64,000 bases of DNA from Podocnemis expansa (taxonomy: Eukaryota > Chordata > Testudines > Podocnemididae): contig ML682003.1 in assembly GCA_007922195.1 (NCBI GenBank), positions 238,862 through 302,861 on the forward strand, in the 5' to 3' direction. Under the pieces are notes generated by a model, which was given only the letters and a program-made list of their open reading frames with translations, had not been told where the DNA came from and searched no databases. A program made the translations under genes and the position numbers. Positions 32,046 through 43,713 of this stretch are shown one piece after another (position 1 is the first letter of the stretch; each line of letters opens with the position of its first letter).

Positions 32046-32894
32046 TGTGAAAAACCCTTGAAGAAGTGGACATTTAACACTCTTCAAATCCACCGTTAGT
32101 CTTTGTCAGCGTTCTTTTATTCTCAGCCCAGGATGCTAAATAGCCCAGATCCTTTGTTCATAGTGTGCTCTCTAAACACAAGCAACTAACTGTGTTCATG
32201 ATCTGAGGCTAATCCAAAAGATGGCACAAACAGCACAAAAATCAGAAATTAAGAAAGTCAGAACCTCCTAGGTACAAAGGAAGTTTAAGGGTTTTTTTTT
32301 TTTTAAAGAGGAATTCTTGATCCTTTCCTGGCCTAAATAAATTTTGTGACTATTTGGTTATGTTTCTTCCCATCCCTTAAGTGGGGCAAGCTAAGAAGCA
32401 TTTAGAGATATTAGAAAATAAATGAGGAAGGAAGAGGGCTGCTTTGATGAGGTGAATGTGGATAGCACACTGAAGGAAAAGAGGCTTTCCCAATGATTCA
32501 GTGAATCTTTAAAGGTTTGTATCAAAGCATAAAGCATTCAGATTATCAAACAAACAGAGCTCAGAGAGGATTTGCAAGGCTCAGTACATGTCTGAGCTGC
32601 CTGGTCCATTGGAAAAGAAAATCTGAAGGAAAGTGATAATGTTCATGTAGGGACAAAGTCAAAGTTACATTTGGCTATAATTGGTCTGTAGCCCTGACAA
32701 CTACTGAAATAGTGTCTACCCTTAGCAATGCTCAGTACTGAGGCTTTAAAGGGAAATAGGAAAAAAAAGTGCATTTAAAAATTAGTTCTTTCCATTTATC
32801 TGTTTTAGAGATTTTATATTGCTTCCCATCACCATCGTATCTGAGCACCTTCCGTGTAACATCAAAACCGATGGCAAAGCCTCAAGTGAATTTC
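32046..32894. other. Anonymous sequence
   Basis: No repeat or gene recognised, apart from T- and A-rich runs at about 32290 and 32760. Confidence 0.4.
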
Positions 32895-32897
32895 ATA

Positions 32898-33307
32898 GTG
32901 TGTGTCTACACTGGAACCTTAGGTTGACCTTAGGAAGCTTAAGTCAATCTACAGACCCCTGAGGCCATACTGGGCTTTTATTAAGTCAACTTAGGGGCTT
33001 CTTTAAGTCGACTTAGTAACATCACCTCTTAAGGTCAATGTAAGGCTTAAGTCGACCTTATTATGTTGATTTAAGACAGTGTAAACAGGGAATAGCCCTT
33101 AAGCAGACTTAATTGGCCTCCAGGCCTCCTCCCAAAGTTCCTGGACATGAGGAAGGGTCAGCCTAGCACCTGCCAGTGTGGACACAGGCAGTCAACAGGA
33201 GTTTTCAGTGTGGATACTCTAAGTTGACTAAACAAGGTCAAATTTCTGTTGAGTTAAAGTCGACCATGTTAAGTAGATTTAACACAGCCCCCAGTTTAGA
33301 CAGACCC
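32898..33307. mobile_element. Foldback MITE, GTCGACTTAA type, ATA duplication
   Basis: Left end GTGTGTGTCTACACTGG and right end CCAGTTTAGACAGACCC, with ATA at 32895-32897 and 33308-33310. The interior words AAGTCGACTTAGTAAC and TTAAGTCGACCTTA are palindromic, a different core from the TTCGAA types but with similar termini. It is the intact relative of the split outer MITE at 10040-10814. Confidence 0.65.
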
Positions 33308-33445
33308 ATAAAGCCTCTGGTAGTTCTCCCTATATGGGTTGGGAACTCTGCTTGGGATATGATCTTTTGAGGGGTTGGGTTTCGGAAAGCAGGATGGTGT
33401 CTGGGAGTGGTTTGGAGTTAAAGGCATGTTTAAGGGTTACATATT

Positions 33446-33974
33446 GGGTATGTCCACACGTCTCTTTTATTTCAAAATAACACTGATTATTTCGAAATAA
33501 AAGAGACTAGGTCCACACGACGTATTCTTATTTCGAAATGACAGGCTCCGTCATTTTGAAATAAGAGCCATCATTTCAAAATAGCTTAAACCTTCTTTAA
33601 ATTGAAACGACTGTTATTTTGAAACAGTTATTTTGAATTAATGCCGTTTGGACATGTTATTTCGAAATAACCATTATTTCAAAATAACACTTTTGCCCTC
33701 CTCCTTCCCAGGGTGCCTTCCTTTTAGCCTATATTGGGCGAGGGCATGGCCCAGGGAGGGGGCCATCTTGCCACACCTCCCATGGTGCCTCTCTCCTAAA
33801 GTGAAATAGCAGGTACTGTGTTTGGACATGCTATTTTGCTTTGAGCTTTTCCCTTAATTCAAATTAACATTTTCTTAATTCACATTAACATATTTCAAAA
33901 TAAGGACTTTATTTCAAAATAACTCATTTCAAAATAACTTATTTCAAAATAATGATGTACGTGTGGACATAGCT
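33446..33974. mobile_element. Foldback MITE with non-palindromic core, ATT duplication
   Basis: Left end GGGTATGTCCACACG, right end CGTGTGGACATAGCT, and ATT at 33443-33445 and 33975-33977. Arms are TTTCGAAATAA words. The centre (about 33690-33800) is not palindromic, contains CCTATATTGGGCGAGGGC and GGGGGCCATCTTGCCACACC, and is shared with 54733-55209, so it marks a distinct subfamily, perhaps a remnant of a longer ancestor. Confidence 0.65.
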
Positions 33975-33977
33975 ATT

Positions 33978-34811
33978 TACACTGAAGACCTTAAAATGAA
34001 GGTACATTTTTAAAAGCACATGGCTAATAGCACTAAGAAGATATCCCATGAAAAAGGGCACAATAGCTAAACACAGTCTTCCAGTCTAGAACACTTTTTC
34101 CCCAAAACTCATAAATAAAGTTCAGAAGGGATTTATTAACAAAAAGAACAACAAAACAGAGCCTCAGTTCATAACTTCAGGAGAATCCTGTGGGTTTTCC
34201 AGGAACTCTGAACTCAAGCTATTCTAATCTTTCTAAAAGATTAAAAAAATATTTCTGCTGGATGTAATTGTCTCCTGCTGAGGCCGTATGTGATACATAC
34301 TGTTGATTGTACTTACCACAGAAGAAACAGGTGTAACATTTGCATCTGGTTCCAAATCCTGCAGAATTGTCATATTAAGGATAGTCACCTGTGAGACTTA
34401 GGTAAGGAACCAGTACTGCCAACCCAAGCATTCAGAAGTTATAAGTCATACTCCAAAAATTCATGAGACTGGGTTTAAAAAAAGATTTCTATAAAATGAT
34501 AATGTGAGTTAATTTCTGTCTCCCTTCTAGTTTCTGAGCCTGTTGGATGCACTTGGGTCATTGTTTCCAACATTTCTCTGCAATTCTGATGGCCTGAAGC
34601 TGTTTTAAAAAATTAAAGTTGAGATTCTTATGAAATAACATGACTCCAGGAGCGAGGAGTTAAAGAATGCCTGGTATCACAAAATGGGATAAAATCATGA
34701 GATTTGCCAACACCAAAACTGGCAAGCTAGTTGAGATGAGTTCTGAGCCCATTGAAACCTTTGGGGTGTCATAATTGAAATTAATAGGCAGAACACAAAA
34801 CCCTTTGCAGG
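33978..34811. other. Anonymous sequence
   Basis: No repeat or gene recognised between the MITE and an A-rich run at 34812. Confidence 0.35.
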
Positions 34812-34850
34812 TTAAAAAAAAAAAAAAGAAGAAGAAGAAGAAAAAAAGAA
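34812..34850. repeat. A-rich/(GAA)n low-complexity tract
   Basis: A13 followed by five GAA-type units and further A runs. It lies about 80 bp upstream of a CR1 3' fragment, with an intervening CACACACACG run at about 34900. Confidence 0.85.
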
Positions 34851-34928
34851 CCACAGTTGCTAAAGGGCATGCCCCCTCCCCCCTTTTGTAGTGTGGCGCA
34901 CACACACACGCAAATGCACACACAGCTA

Positions 34929-35105
34929 ATTGCTAGTAGATTCTCTGTTAGTGGCTTCTCATGATTTGAAGACTTCAATAACTCAGTCATAGGTCAGAGG
35001 TTTATTACAGGAGCGGATGGGTGGGATTTTGAGGCCAGTGTTGTGCAGAAGGTCGGGCTACATGATCATATTGGGTCCTTCTGACCTTAGAATCTGAGTT
35101 GAAAT
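34929..35105 (+). repeat. CR1 LINE 3' end without the hAT insertion
   Basis: TGCTAGTAGATTCTCTGTTAG, AATAACTCAGTCATAGGTCAG, GAGGTTTATTACAGGAGC and TGCAGAAGGTCGGGCTACAT align with 14480-14850 but run straight through the point where 14557-14761 is inserted. Confidence 0.7.
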
Positions 35106-35994
35106 ATAGCCGAGTGGGGAAGCCAGTGACTCCTCTGGAGCAATAATTTATTTTTCAATAATAATTTCTTGTCTTTATTTAAAATTCATTATAAAGTAAA
35201 AAAAGACTATCTGAGGTTAGGTGCACTGTTTCTTTAAACTTGGAGGAGGAAGTCAGACAGAAGGTATAGGCAGGTTCTCCATACAGGTACCATAGCACAG
35301 TACAGAGGTGGAGAGAATAAGGTTGGGGGTCATAGTTGTTCCTTTAGTCTCATAAAGTTTCTTGTTCAGTTCTAGGTCAAGACAGCTCTCTCTGTGATGC
35401 TTTCCCTTTGTCACATGATAGAGGCTTCTGTGTTTTTCCCCCAGGAGAAATCACAGGAATTGTCATAATCTTTTTGTGTGCATTTTTTATTTTGAAACAC
35501 TGCATTTATATGTTTGTCTGCAAAATACTAAGTACCAGTGACTATTGTTAGCATGTGTTTTTACAGTGCAATTTATCATTTAACTCATGCAGTTTCTGAT
35601 CCAGAAAACCAGAGTTTAATTAACCTGAAGGCATTTTTGTTCTCATTTACTGTATAAAATAGCCCATTCACAATGGTCTAGGTCCTTTCGAAGAGAACAA
35701 GGTCCCTGCCCCCAAAGAATGTAGACACTAAATAGATTCAAGAATCACATCTCTTCATGGGTGACCAAGTAGTGAGTCATAAATTATGTTCCTTGTGCTA
35801 AGATCTGCTTGGTTTTTTGTGCCCTTGTCCTCTGACTCTCACCCTGCTACTTGTTAGGTACACCTGTTGGGATCTGTTTGTACTTGTAATGCCGACTCTT
35901 TGGGGCAGGGACTGGTTGTTAATGCGTCTGTACAGATCCTAATACAGTGGGTGGGGCTGGTCTAAAACTGGAGTCTGGACTTGCTCCTGTAATA
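35106..35994. other. Anonymous sequence
   Basis: No gene or repeat recognised with confidence. The stretch 35840-35960 (CTTGTAATGCCGACTCTTTGG) resembles an old amniote repeat fragment. Confidence 0.35.
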
Positions 35995-36335
35995 AAAACA
36001 ATGGAAGTCCTGTGGCACTTTAAAGACTAACAGATTTCTTTGGGCATAAGCTTTCATGGGCTCCAATCCACTTTGTCAGATGCATGAAGTGGAACGACAC
36101 TTGAGAGGTATATATACACATGCCAAGATGGAGGAGGGCAAATGCTAGCAAAATCAATCCAGTTAGGGTAAAGGAGGCCCATCCGCACCATTTGATTAGA
36201 CGCTGAGAATGTGTGAACAGGGACAACGATTCCAAGTCCCCATTCAAACCCAGTCTGACTGTGTCAAGTTTGCAAATCAGCTCCAGCTCAGCAGTTTCAT
36301 GCTGAAGTCTGTTTTTGCAGTTTTTTTTAAGCTTA
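35995..36335 (-). mobile_element. Hammerhead-family element with coding-end remnant
   Basis: Reading minus from 36335, an open stretch encodes ETAELELICKLDTVRLGLN and continues for about 75 codons. The layout (glutamate, aromatic/hydrophobic, LxT, then GLN) resembles the segment after the GIY-YIG endonuclease of Penelope-like elements; this is inference from memory of the family. It is followed on the same strand by a ribozyme block with CTGACAA (G8 mutated), GAAA, GCTTATGCC, then TTAGTCTTTAAAGTGCCAC. It links the short hairpin copies to a protein-coding parent. Confidence 0.5.
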
Positions 36336-36359
36336 TGTAATAAAAGTCAATAATAGAGC

Positions 36360-36555
36360 AAATCAGGGAGGCAGTGCAGCCTAACAATTAATGCATTGAA
36401 CTCAGGACCCTTGGGTGCTGCTCCTGGCAGTGTTCCCAAGGTAGTGGAAAATCCTGGGCATCATTGACTTGTTGTGCTGTGCCTCAGTTTCCCTACTGTA
36501 AAATGTCATTGACATATTTTTGTAAAGCGCTTTGAGCTCTAGTTCTTTTTAAATC
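36360..36555 (+). repeat. MIR-like SINE
   Basis: GGAGGCAGTGCAGCCTAAC, the CTGTGCCTCAGTTTCCC and ACTGTAAAATG core, and GTAAAGCGCTTTGAGCTC at the end are in the order expected for a MIR/CORE-SINE. Confidence 0.65.
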
Positions 36556-36584
36556 ATATACTGTGCTTTTGAGGTTCTCTTTAA

Positions 36585-36717
36585 TATGCTGTAATTTAAA
36601 ATTATTTTAATAGTTCAATGGCCTGTGCTATACAGGGGCCAGACTAGATAATCAAATGATCTTTTCTAGCCTTGTACTTTGTGATGAAAAGTGAAATAAA
36701 AGTTATTATTATTATTA
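36585..36717 (+). repeat. CR1 3' end and (TTA)n
   Basis: GGCCTGTGCTATACAGGGGC and CAGACTAGATAATCA are CR1 3' words, closed by a short (TTA)n run at 36702-36717. Confidence 0.6.
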
Positions 36718-37044
36718 ATTGGGCTATACAGGCTTCAGTCTTGGCTGAACTATACAAGTAAAAGCTCCTCTGGGCTGTGGTATCAAGCCATAGGCTGTGT
36801 GAAAAATGTTCTTAGCTAGCCTCGTAGAAGCCTCTCTTGTCAAAGGTTAGTACTCCACCTATTAGGTAGGAAGGGGAGAGTGAATACAGGGTATTTATAT
36901 GGTCCTAGTGAGCCTGAGAGATTTTCTATTTGGAAGTGCTCCTCTGCTGCAATTTCACTGAGTATCTATTAAAGGAAACAATCTGTCCCTTGCTTTTGTC
37001 ATTTCATTTTCTAAAGGATCATTTTGAAAGATGCAGGGTTTTTC

Positions 37045-37765
37045 TCTTTGGCCTGGTCTACACTTTAAAAGCTTCAGTAGCCTGCAGGAAAAAAAAAATA
37101 CACAACACTACTACACTGGCTAGGTCTACACTGCCAAAGATATTGCAAAATAGTTATTTCAAAAAAAATTTTTTGAATTTATTTTGAAATAATTACTTTG
37201 AAATACCATTATTTGGAATCTATTATTTCAAAATAGGAGTCTTGTGAAGACTCTCTACTTTGAAATAGGGGAAGGCAGGGAAAAAGACAAGGCCAGCATT
37301 CTGAAAAAACAAACAAACAAACAAACAAACCAGTTCTGTGGCTTGGAATTTTTTTTTTTTCTGAAATAACTATTTCAAAAGAATTGTTCTTTTGAAATAA
37401 AAGCAGGCTTAGTTATTTCAAAATAGCACTTTGTTTTTTTGAAATAACAAAGTGCTTATTTTGAAATAACAAAATGCCTGCATAGACAGGTAAAAAGTTT
37501 TCTTTGAAACAAGCCTCCTTATTTAAAATAAATAAATAAATTTTAAAAAAAACAACCTTTTCAATGTAGGCATACCCTCTGACAGGAAAACATCTCCCAG
37601 GATAGCTAATCCACCCCTGCAGGACTCAATAGTTATATCAACAGGAGAAATCTTCCAATTGGCATAGCACTGTGTACACTAGGACGAGGTCAGTGGAACT
37701 GTATTTTGCTTGGGTACAGATTTTTCACACCTCTGTTTGTCATACAGATATATAGGTTTGGCCTT
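37045..37765. mobile_element. Diverged outer MITE split by a younger MITE
   Basis: The outer parts, 37045-37117 (GGCCTGGTCTACACTTTAAAAG) and 37578 to about 37765 (AACATCTCCCAGGATAGC, TGTGTACACTAGGACGAGG, GATTTTTCACACCTC), belong to the same loose family as 29641-30135. A second MITE (37118-37577) is inserted. Confidence 0.45.
37118..37577. mobile_element. Foldback MITE, TTTGAAATAA type, nested
   Basis: Left end GGCTAGGTCTACACTG, right end ATGTAGGCATACCC, flanks ACT (37115-37117) and TCT (37578-37580), a possible 3-bp duplication with one change. The arms are TATTTTGAAATAA words. It holds a short (CAAA)n run at about 37306-37330. Confidence 0.6.
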
Positions 37766-38009
37766 TAACTGGACTTGCTGGTTTCTAAAGCAAATTTCTT
37801 AGTTTTTAAGCTTGAAGTTTAAGAAATGTTGTCCATAAAGTTAGACACCAGGATGGCAGAGTGATTTGTTGATCTCCTTTTGAACCAGTCCCACAATTAT
37901 GCTTTGATCCTCTCAACTATAGCAGTCAGCATTATTGATCCAGAACTGCTGAACTGTTAGTCTGTCTGAAAGGTCGGGCATTGACTAGCAGGGCTCTGTG
38001 TAATGTAGG

Positions 38010-38610
38010 AAGAGGAGAACTACAGCACTGAATCAGACCAGCCCATCCAATTTTGGACCTTCCTCCAGCATTGACCCAGTGAGCGAATGGTGAAAGTGAC
38101 TGTGCAATAAGAAGTTATGATATTATTTGCCCCCATGGCAATTTCTTCCTATGCCTTGTTAAATAGAGGTTGACTGATACCTGAAGCCTGGAGATTATGC
38201 CTCTAACTAAATTCTTGTTTTATTTTCTTGAAATTTGCTACTATAAGTCTGAATATTTTTATTATCCATGTAGATTCCTAATGCCCTGGTAAATCCTGTT
38301 AATCTTCTAGCTTCACTGATACCTCATGGCATTGAGTTCCAAGGACCAATAGTGCATTGTGTGAGACAGTATTTTCTTTGCCTAGTTTTGAATTTTCCAC
38401 CCTCCACCTGCTTTGAATGTCCTCTGTTTCATGTGTTATTGTGAACTCTGAATTAAAACTGATTGAGAGCTGCCTTCTCTATAACATTCGCTATCTGATA
38501 TACATTTTTATCATGTCCGCCCTTGTTCTTCTCCTCTCCTAGTTAAATAATTCCAGTCTTTTCTATTGCTCCTCATTGGAGAACTCTACATGCCCTTGAA
38601 CATCACTTAA
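38010..38610 (-). mobile_element. L3/CR1-like LINE relic
   Basis: The plus strand reads CACTGAATCAGACCAGCCCA, GACTGATACCTGAAGCCTGG, ATTCCTAATGCCCTGG, TGGCATTGAGTTCC, GTGTGAGACAGTATTTTC and TTGAATGTCCTCTG, which is the reverse complement of an old L3-type LINE end. It is heavily mutated and non-coding. A second copy is at 62695-63250. Confidence 0.65.
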
Positions 38611-40259
38611 CCAGGTTGAAAGAACAATGTAAATATAAAATATAAAATGTAAAAAAAAAGATCCTCACCTATGGAGACATATAGCATGTTCATTTATGAA
38701 ACTGACAAGAAATTAAAAAGTGAATTTTGCTTTTTTAACCTCTCTCTCTTTGTGTTTCATTCAGCTTGGATAGTGAAAGTCGACTGGCCAGTTTCACTCG
38801 CTCTCTATATTCAGTTTCACTTTCTAGTTCTCATAAACCAACATAAGGGAAGAGATTGAATAACTGTCTTTAAAAAAATCACTGAAATTAAAAAGAAGCC
38901 ATATGAAGATATTTCTAATACATTTTGAAGAACACTTTTTAAAAATGATTTCTGAAGAAAAATGTTGAGTCTCAGCTGATTTTCTCTTAATTCTTGATCA
39001 GAGGAACTTTTCAGTACATAGTGCTCTCAAGACATTTGCAGAACATATATGCCTCTAAGTAGCAGAGGATGTTAATTTGGATTTGGATTTAGCAGAAGTG
39101 CAGGTGAAAGTAGGCAAGAAAAGCAGAGCATCTATGTTTTAAAACAATAAAGCCAGCCATGCTCTCTCCCAGGCGACTCTAAGAATCGGAGGCCGATGGC
39201 TTTCCAGTAGGGAACAGTGTGTGAGAAATGGCTGTTTAGTCAATTGATCAATTCAATTTCAGGTTCTCTGCATTTCTGCAACCAGCACAGTGATGTCTCC
39301 TTCTAATAAATTATTCAGTTTAAACACATCCTTGATTTACTGCAAGTTTTTCACTTCATTTTTTTCCTCTTTTCTTTTTATTTTGTTGTGCCAATGGGAA
39401 AGACACAACAGACAGGCAGAGGGAAAAAGGAGATTAAGGAAAGCTTTGTGATGAGGAGGGGTAAGGGAGAGAGAAATAATGGTAAAAAATATTGCTTATT
39501 TTCCCAGCGATAATGACACATCTCACATGGAGAATAGAGGGGCAGCCTGCCAAAATCCTGTCTATGACAAATTTACCAGGGGGAGTTCACCGTACACCAA
39601 AGCAGACGTTAGGAACAGAGGGAGAAAAAGACAGTAGCCTCCCAGTAAAAGGCAGAAAAGGGAGGGTGGGATGGGGAATGGAGTGAAAGGCCCATTGATT
39701 AAAAGTCATTAGAAGCTGTGGAATGAAGGGATATCCTGGAGTTGTAGCAGGATATTCCAATGTTTGTGCACAAGGTTCAAAGATGCTAAAGAAGCTGTGG
39801 AGCAGCATAGAAAAGAGATAAGTTGCCTGGCTTTGGGTTTCTCATCCCTCTACCCTGCCCATGACTAGCCGTAAACTTGTGAGGCAGCTGTCAGAAGTGG
39901 GCTGGGTTTGTCAGCCTCTCCTCTCTTCACACCAACATAGAAGACCTGCCACTTGGACTCACTGCTGTCCACCCACCTAGTTTCATCTGATAACTTTATT
40001 GCAAGAGCTTTTCTTTGCATTGTGTGGCCAATAGGTTGCTCTGGAAGCACATGTTGTTTCACCCTCTTCTCACAAGTTCCACACTTGGAAGCACATGCAT
40101 TTTGTTTCTCTTCACTTGAATGGGTACAGGGAGAACATCAAGAAGAGAGTTCCAGCTCCACGGCCTCTAGGTTCGTTGGACTGAGGTTCATTTTCATCTC
40201 TCTGTGCTGCTTGCCTCTGTAGCATCTAAGCTCCTGACACCATTTAATGTATCCTCAAT
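38611..40259. other. Anonymous sequence
   Basis: No gene recognised over 1.6 kb. The part 39110-39400 is free of repeat words and contains TCAATTGATCAATTCAATTTC and CTAATAAATTATTCAG, so it could be unique regulatory DNA, but there is no positive evidence. Confidence 0.35.
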
Positions 40260-40372
40260 ACCCTCCTGTGTGACAGGCCACTGCTACTGTCTCCATGGGG
40301 AACTGAGGTACAGAGAGATGGAGCAAAATGCCCAAGATCATGCTGCACATCTACAGTAGAGGAGGCAACTGA
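40260..40372 (-). repeat. Inverted duplicate, arm 1 (MIR-like core)
   Basis: These 113 bases are the reverse complement of 40931-41043 with seven mismatches counted by eye (about 94%). The shared part includes a MIR-like GAACTGAGGTACAGAGAGAT core but also runs into ACCCTCCTGTGTGACAGGCC, beyond what I recognise as MIR. Similarity stops abruptly at both ends. Confidence 0.8.
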
Positions 40373-40930
40373 GCCTTAGTCTGCCAAGGTCTAGCCTCAT
40401 GCCCTAGCCACCAGACCATACTACTTTCCTTTCTGTTAGCTTCCTTTTCTTTCTTTATAGCACCCAAATACAATAGGTGTGTCCCATTATAAGCAATAGT
40501 GATGTTAACTGGGGGCATGGTCCAGATCTCAACTTCCTCAAAACCCAGGGTTGTTAGAATCCAAGTGTTTGGTTTGTATGCAGCTCTATTTTTACAGGCA
40601 GTAGGACATAGGATAAATGACCTCAACTGGTGGCCTCCAGCCCCATTTCTAGTGGACAAATGTAAGCAAAGAAAACCACCGCACCAACTGGAAAGAGCTG
40701 ACAGCCTTATGTGTCGGCAGTCTCAGCAGAGAGGCCAGTGACTAGATGGACACAAAGAATGAACACGCAGAGCTGGCCACCTCAGGTCTCAGTTGAAATA
40801 AATTACGGAGACATTGGTTTTCTCTGGTGTACTGGATCTGGGTTTCAGTCTGTGAAAACTGAAGAGCCTAAAAGAGAAGAGAAAGAAGGGCTCCCGAGAA
40901 ACCTAATTCTGATTTCTACATCACCTAGTT
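40373..40930. other. Spacer of the inverted duplicate
   Basis: These 558 bp separate the two inverted arms. Frames on both strands (up to 102 codons) have no recognised domains. No repeat family identified. Confidence 0.35.
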
Positions 40931-41043
40931 TCAGTTGCCTCCTCTACTGCAGATGTGTAGCTTGATCTTGGGCAGTTTGCTCCATCTCTCTGTACCTCAG
41001 TTCCCCATGGGGACAGTAGCTTTGGCCTGTCACACAGGAGGGT
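40931..41043 (+). repeat. Inverted duplicate, arm 2 (MIR-like core)
   Basis: This is the second arm of the 113-bp inverted pair described at 40260-40372, with TTGATCTTGGGCAGTTTGC, TCTCTGTACCTCAGTTCCCC and CAGGAGGGT in the direct sense. Confidence 0.8.
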
Positions 41044-42498
41044 CTTGAGGTTACATAAGGGCCTGGGTAGATATCAGTTTGTGGCAAGTGACAAGGCCAA
41101 AATCTGAAGAATGATCTGAAAGTGAATTAGATATTTCAAGTTCAGTGTCCCTGAGGGACTTATATAACTTGCAGGGTCATTAACATGTGGAAGAAGTGAC
41201 CTAGTGGGAGCCAACAGTTCTACTGAACCGAAATCCAGGCTGGAGAAACACCACATACCTTCTAGTATTCCACAGGGGCTACTGCTAAAAATGAAGAGTC
41301 TACATAATGTAGCTTGAGTATCTCCTGTCCATTCTGCAGCTTCTTCACAACACTGTTTCAATGGGAGACATCCTCTTTTTGATGCAACCTTACACCTTTT
41401 AGAGAGGTCAATTAATAGCATTGACTGGACAACACTCCCAGGATCCATTGAATGGGCCTCCACAGCCTGTTCAGTCAATCCCATTGCATTTATCTCTAAG
41501 TCACAGCAAAATAGACATACCCTAGGGCAGTTAGAGGTCCAACTCCTTTCGGATGTCAGCTGTATTTGTGCTCTTTTAAGAGCTCTTCTTTTAAAAACCT
41601 CACCTTAAGCTCACTTCAGCCCTGATCAGATTCTTACTGAGGTCAGGGACAAGATTCCATTGGCTCCAGTGGGATTTACATCATGATCTTGTAGCCTGAA
41701 ATATCCTTTGCTCTTCAAGTAAATGACTGTCTTTCTCTCTTAAAATTTGCTTGTGTTATGGGCTGAGAATGAAAGTGTCACCTGAGTTATAATTTTATCC
41801 ATATTAATGAAGTGCAATACTGACCATTAATGTTATCCTGTGTTTATATGGTGTTGATGATCTTAGAACACTTTACATTGATTCATCCCATCCCCTGTCC
41901 ATCAGAAAGTTTTTCCACGGACATTATAAATGTAATCCCTCTTTCTGACAGTTATTTGGCTGTTTATTGTGAAATTGTAGCAGTATTTATATCAAACCCT
42001 CTTGATCTCCAGCAGTTGTCCCAGAATAGTTTTTTAGTTATTTTTCTAGTAATTAGCTTTAGTCCTAATTATGAGATCTAATTTGTAAAAGTTCCGGAGA
42101 TGGTATGGGTTTGTTTGGCAAAAACTCATGCCTGCTAATTTTTAATTAGAGATGAACCTCTTAGTCATTTGTCACTTGCGGGGGCGGGGGGGGAGGACAA
42201 CTGTTTTTTTTTTTTTCTGTAGAGTTACTTGAAACTTATAAAATATACGACTTAAATTTTAAAAGAAAGACATGGAAAATACCATTAACTGCAAGCTGAA
42301 TATGAGGGGAAAAGTTGCCAAGAATAAAGACTATTAGAGTGTTCATTTGTCTCCCAAGGGAAGTAGAATTCTCCTTTCTTGGAACATTTAAAACTATAGT
42401 GAAGAAGCATTTGAAGGTATATAGATTTGGGGCCCAGCTTAGGAGCAATAATTAAGCTAAGGTTTAATAATTAGAGGACCCAACCCCACATTCAGGAG
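41044..42498. other. Anonymous sequence
   Basis: No gene or well-defined repeat. A 136-codon minus-strand frame (41074-41484) lacks a recognisable domain. ATAGACATACCC at about 41511 resembles a MITE right end, but the rest of such an element cannot be traced. G- and T-runs occur at 42180-42220. Confidence 0.35.
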
Positions 42499-42545
<47 letters not shown>

Positions 42546-42555
42546 NNNNNNNNNN

Positions 42556-42612
<57 letters not shown>
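42499..42612. repeat. (ATCT)n microsatellite with assembly gap
   Basis: Pure ATCT units on both sides of ten N (42546-42555). The true length is unknown, and the gap size is a placeholder. Confidence 0.95.
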
Positions 42613-42754
42613 ATCATGGTTGTGTATGCTATCACCATGGTATCTAAGCTACTATGAACCTATTAAATGCACCCTTGAGATACATTTTTTTTTCCCCACT
42701 GAAAGGAGTTGTGAAGTTTCCTATGAAGGCATTGAGGTTTTTGGTGGTCCCATA

Positions 42755-43063
42755 GGCTATGTCCACACGTACATCATTATTTTGAAATAAGTTATTTTGA
42801 AATAAATTAATTCGAATTAAGAAAATGTTAATTCGAATTAAGGGAAAGCCTGCATTCGAAACAGCTGTTATTTCAAAATAACTATTTCAAAATAACAGCC
42901 GTTTCAAAATGAATGGGGTTTAAGCTGTTTCAAAATGACGGTTCTTATTTCGAAATGACAGAGCCTGTCATTTCGAAATAAGAAAACGTCATGTGGACAT
43001 TCAATTTTTTATTTTGAAACAACCAGTGTTGTTTTGAAATAAAAGACTCATGTGGACATACCC
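42755..43063. mobile_element. Foldback MITE, TTCGAAATAA type, ATA duplication
   Basis: Left end GGCTATGTCCACACG, right end CATGTGGACATACCC, ATA at 42752-42754 and 43064-43066. The interior is TTCGAATTAAG and TTTCAAAATAAC words. It is compact and lacks the non-palindromic core of 33446-33974. Confidence 0.7.
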
Positions 43064-43066
43064 ATA

Positions 43067-43713
43067 GTCTTTTAGGAGCAAGTTCCACTTTCATGAGCCA
43101 CTTGTTGAGAATTGTCGTCTTCTCTTCTGCCCACAAGCTTCACTCTTGAGAGTATTCTTCCCTGGTTGTGGTTTAACTTAGCACTCATGTTTTTACCAGG
43201 TGAAGTATCCCCTTACATAACTTAAGCTACTGTCATGGAGATCTTTGGAGGTGAGGACCAAAACCTTACATTTTACTTGATGGTCAGCCAGGCTGCAGTG
43301 AGAAGAGTACAGCCCTGGGGTAATCTTTTCTTGGTGGCCTGTGTAGTATTCTGAGCCTACTGCAGCATTTTTAAATGGTGGGTTTCATTTCTTGGTTTAG
43401 AAACTTACAGTAAGAAATTTTGAGACCGAGAATGTGCGGGTGACTTGCTATGTATGAAAGTATGAAGCCATTGGGGGTGCACTGTCCTCTTGCCAGTTAT
43501 AAATGGAAAATAAACCTTTTTGTGGTCATAGTTCTTTGGGTGTCCACCATATTGGTGAACACCAAAGGTGCAGACTGTCTTAATGACCTGAAGGTAAGCA
43601 GGATTCATGGACTTTAAGACCAGCAGGAGATATCGAGCTCATCAACACTAAGTATAGATAGATAGATAGATATAGATATATAGATATTTTATTAAGTCCA
43701 TGGGATGCATTAC
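43067..43713. other. Anonymous sequence and short (GATA)n
   Basis: No gene recognised. A short (GATA)n-like run lies at 43657-43687. Confidence 0.4.

Noticed and set aside
41074..41484. A 136-codon minus frame
   Set aside because: Composition is unremarkable, no domain or splice context is visible, and a MITE-like terminus lies just beyond it.
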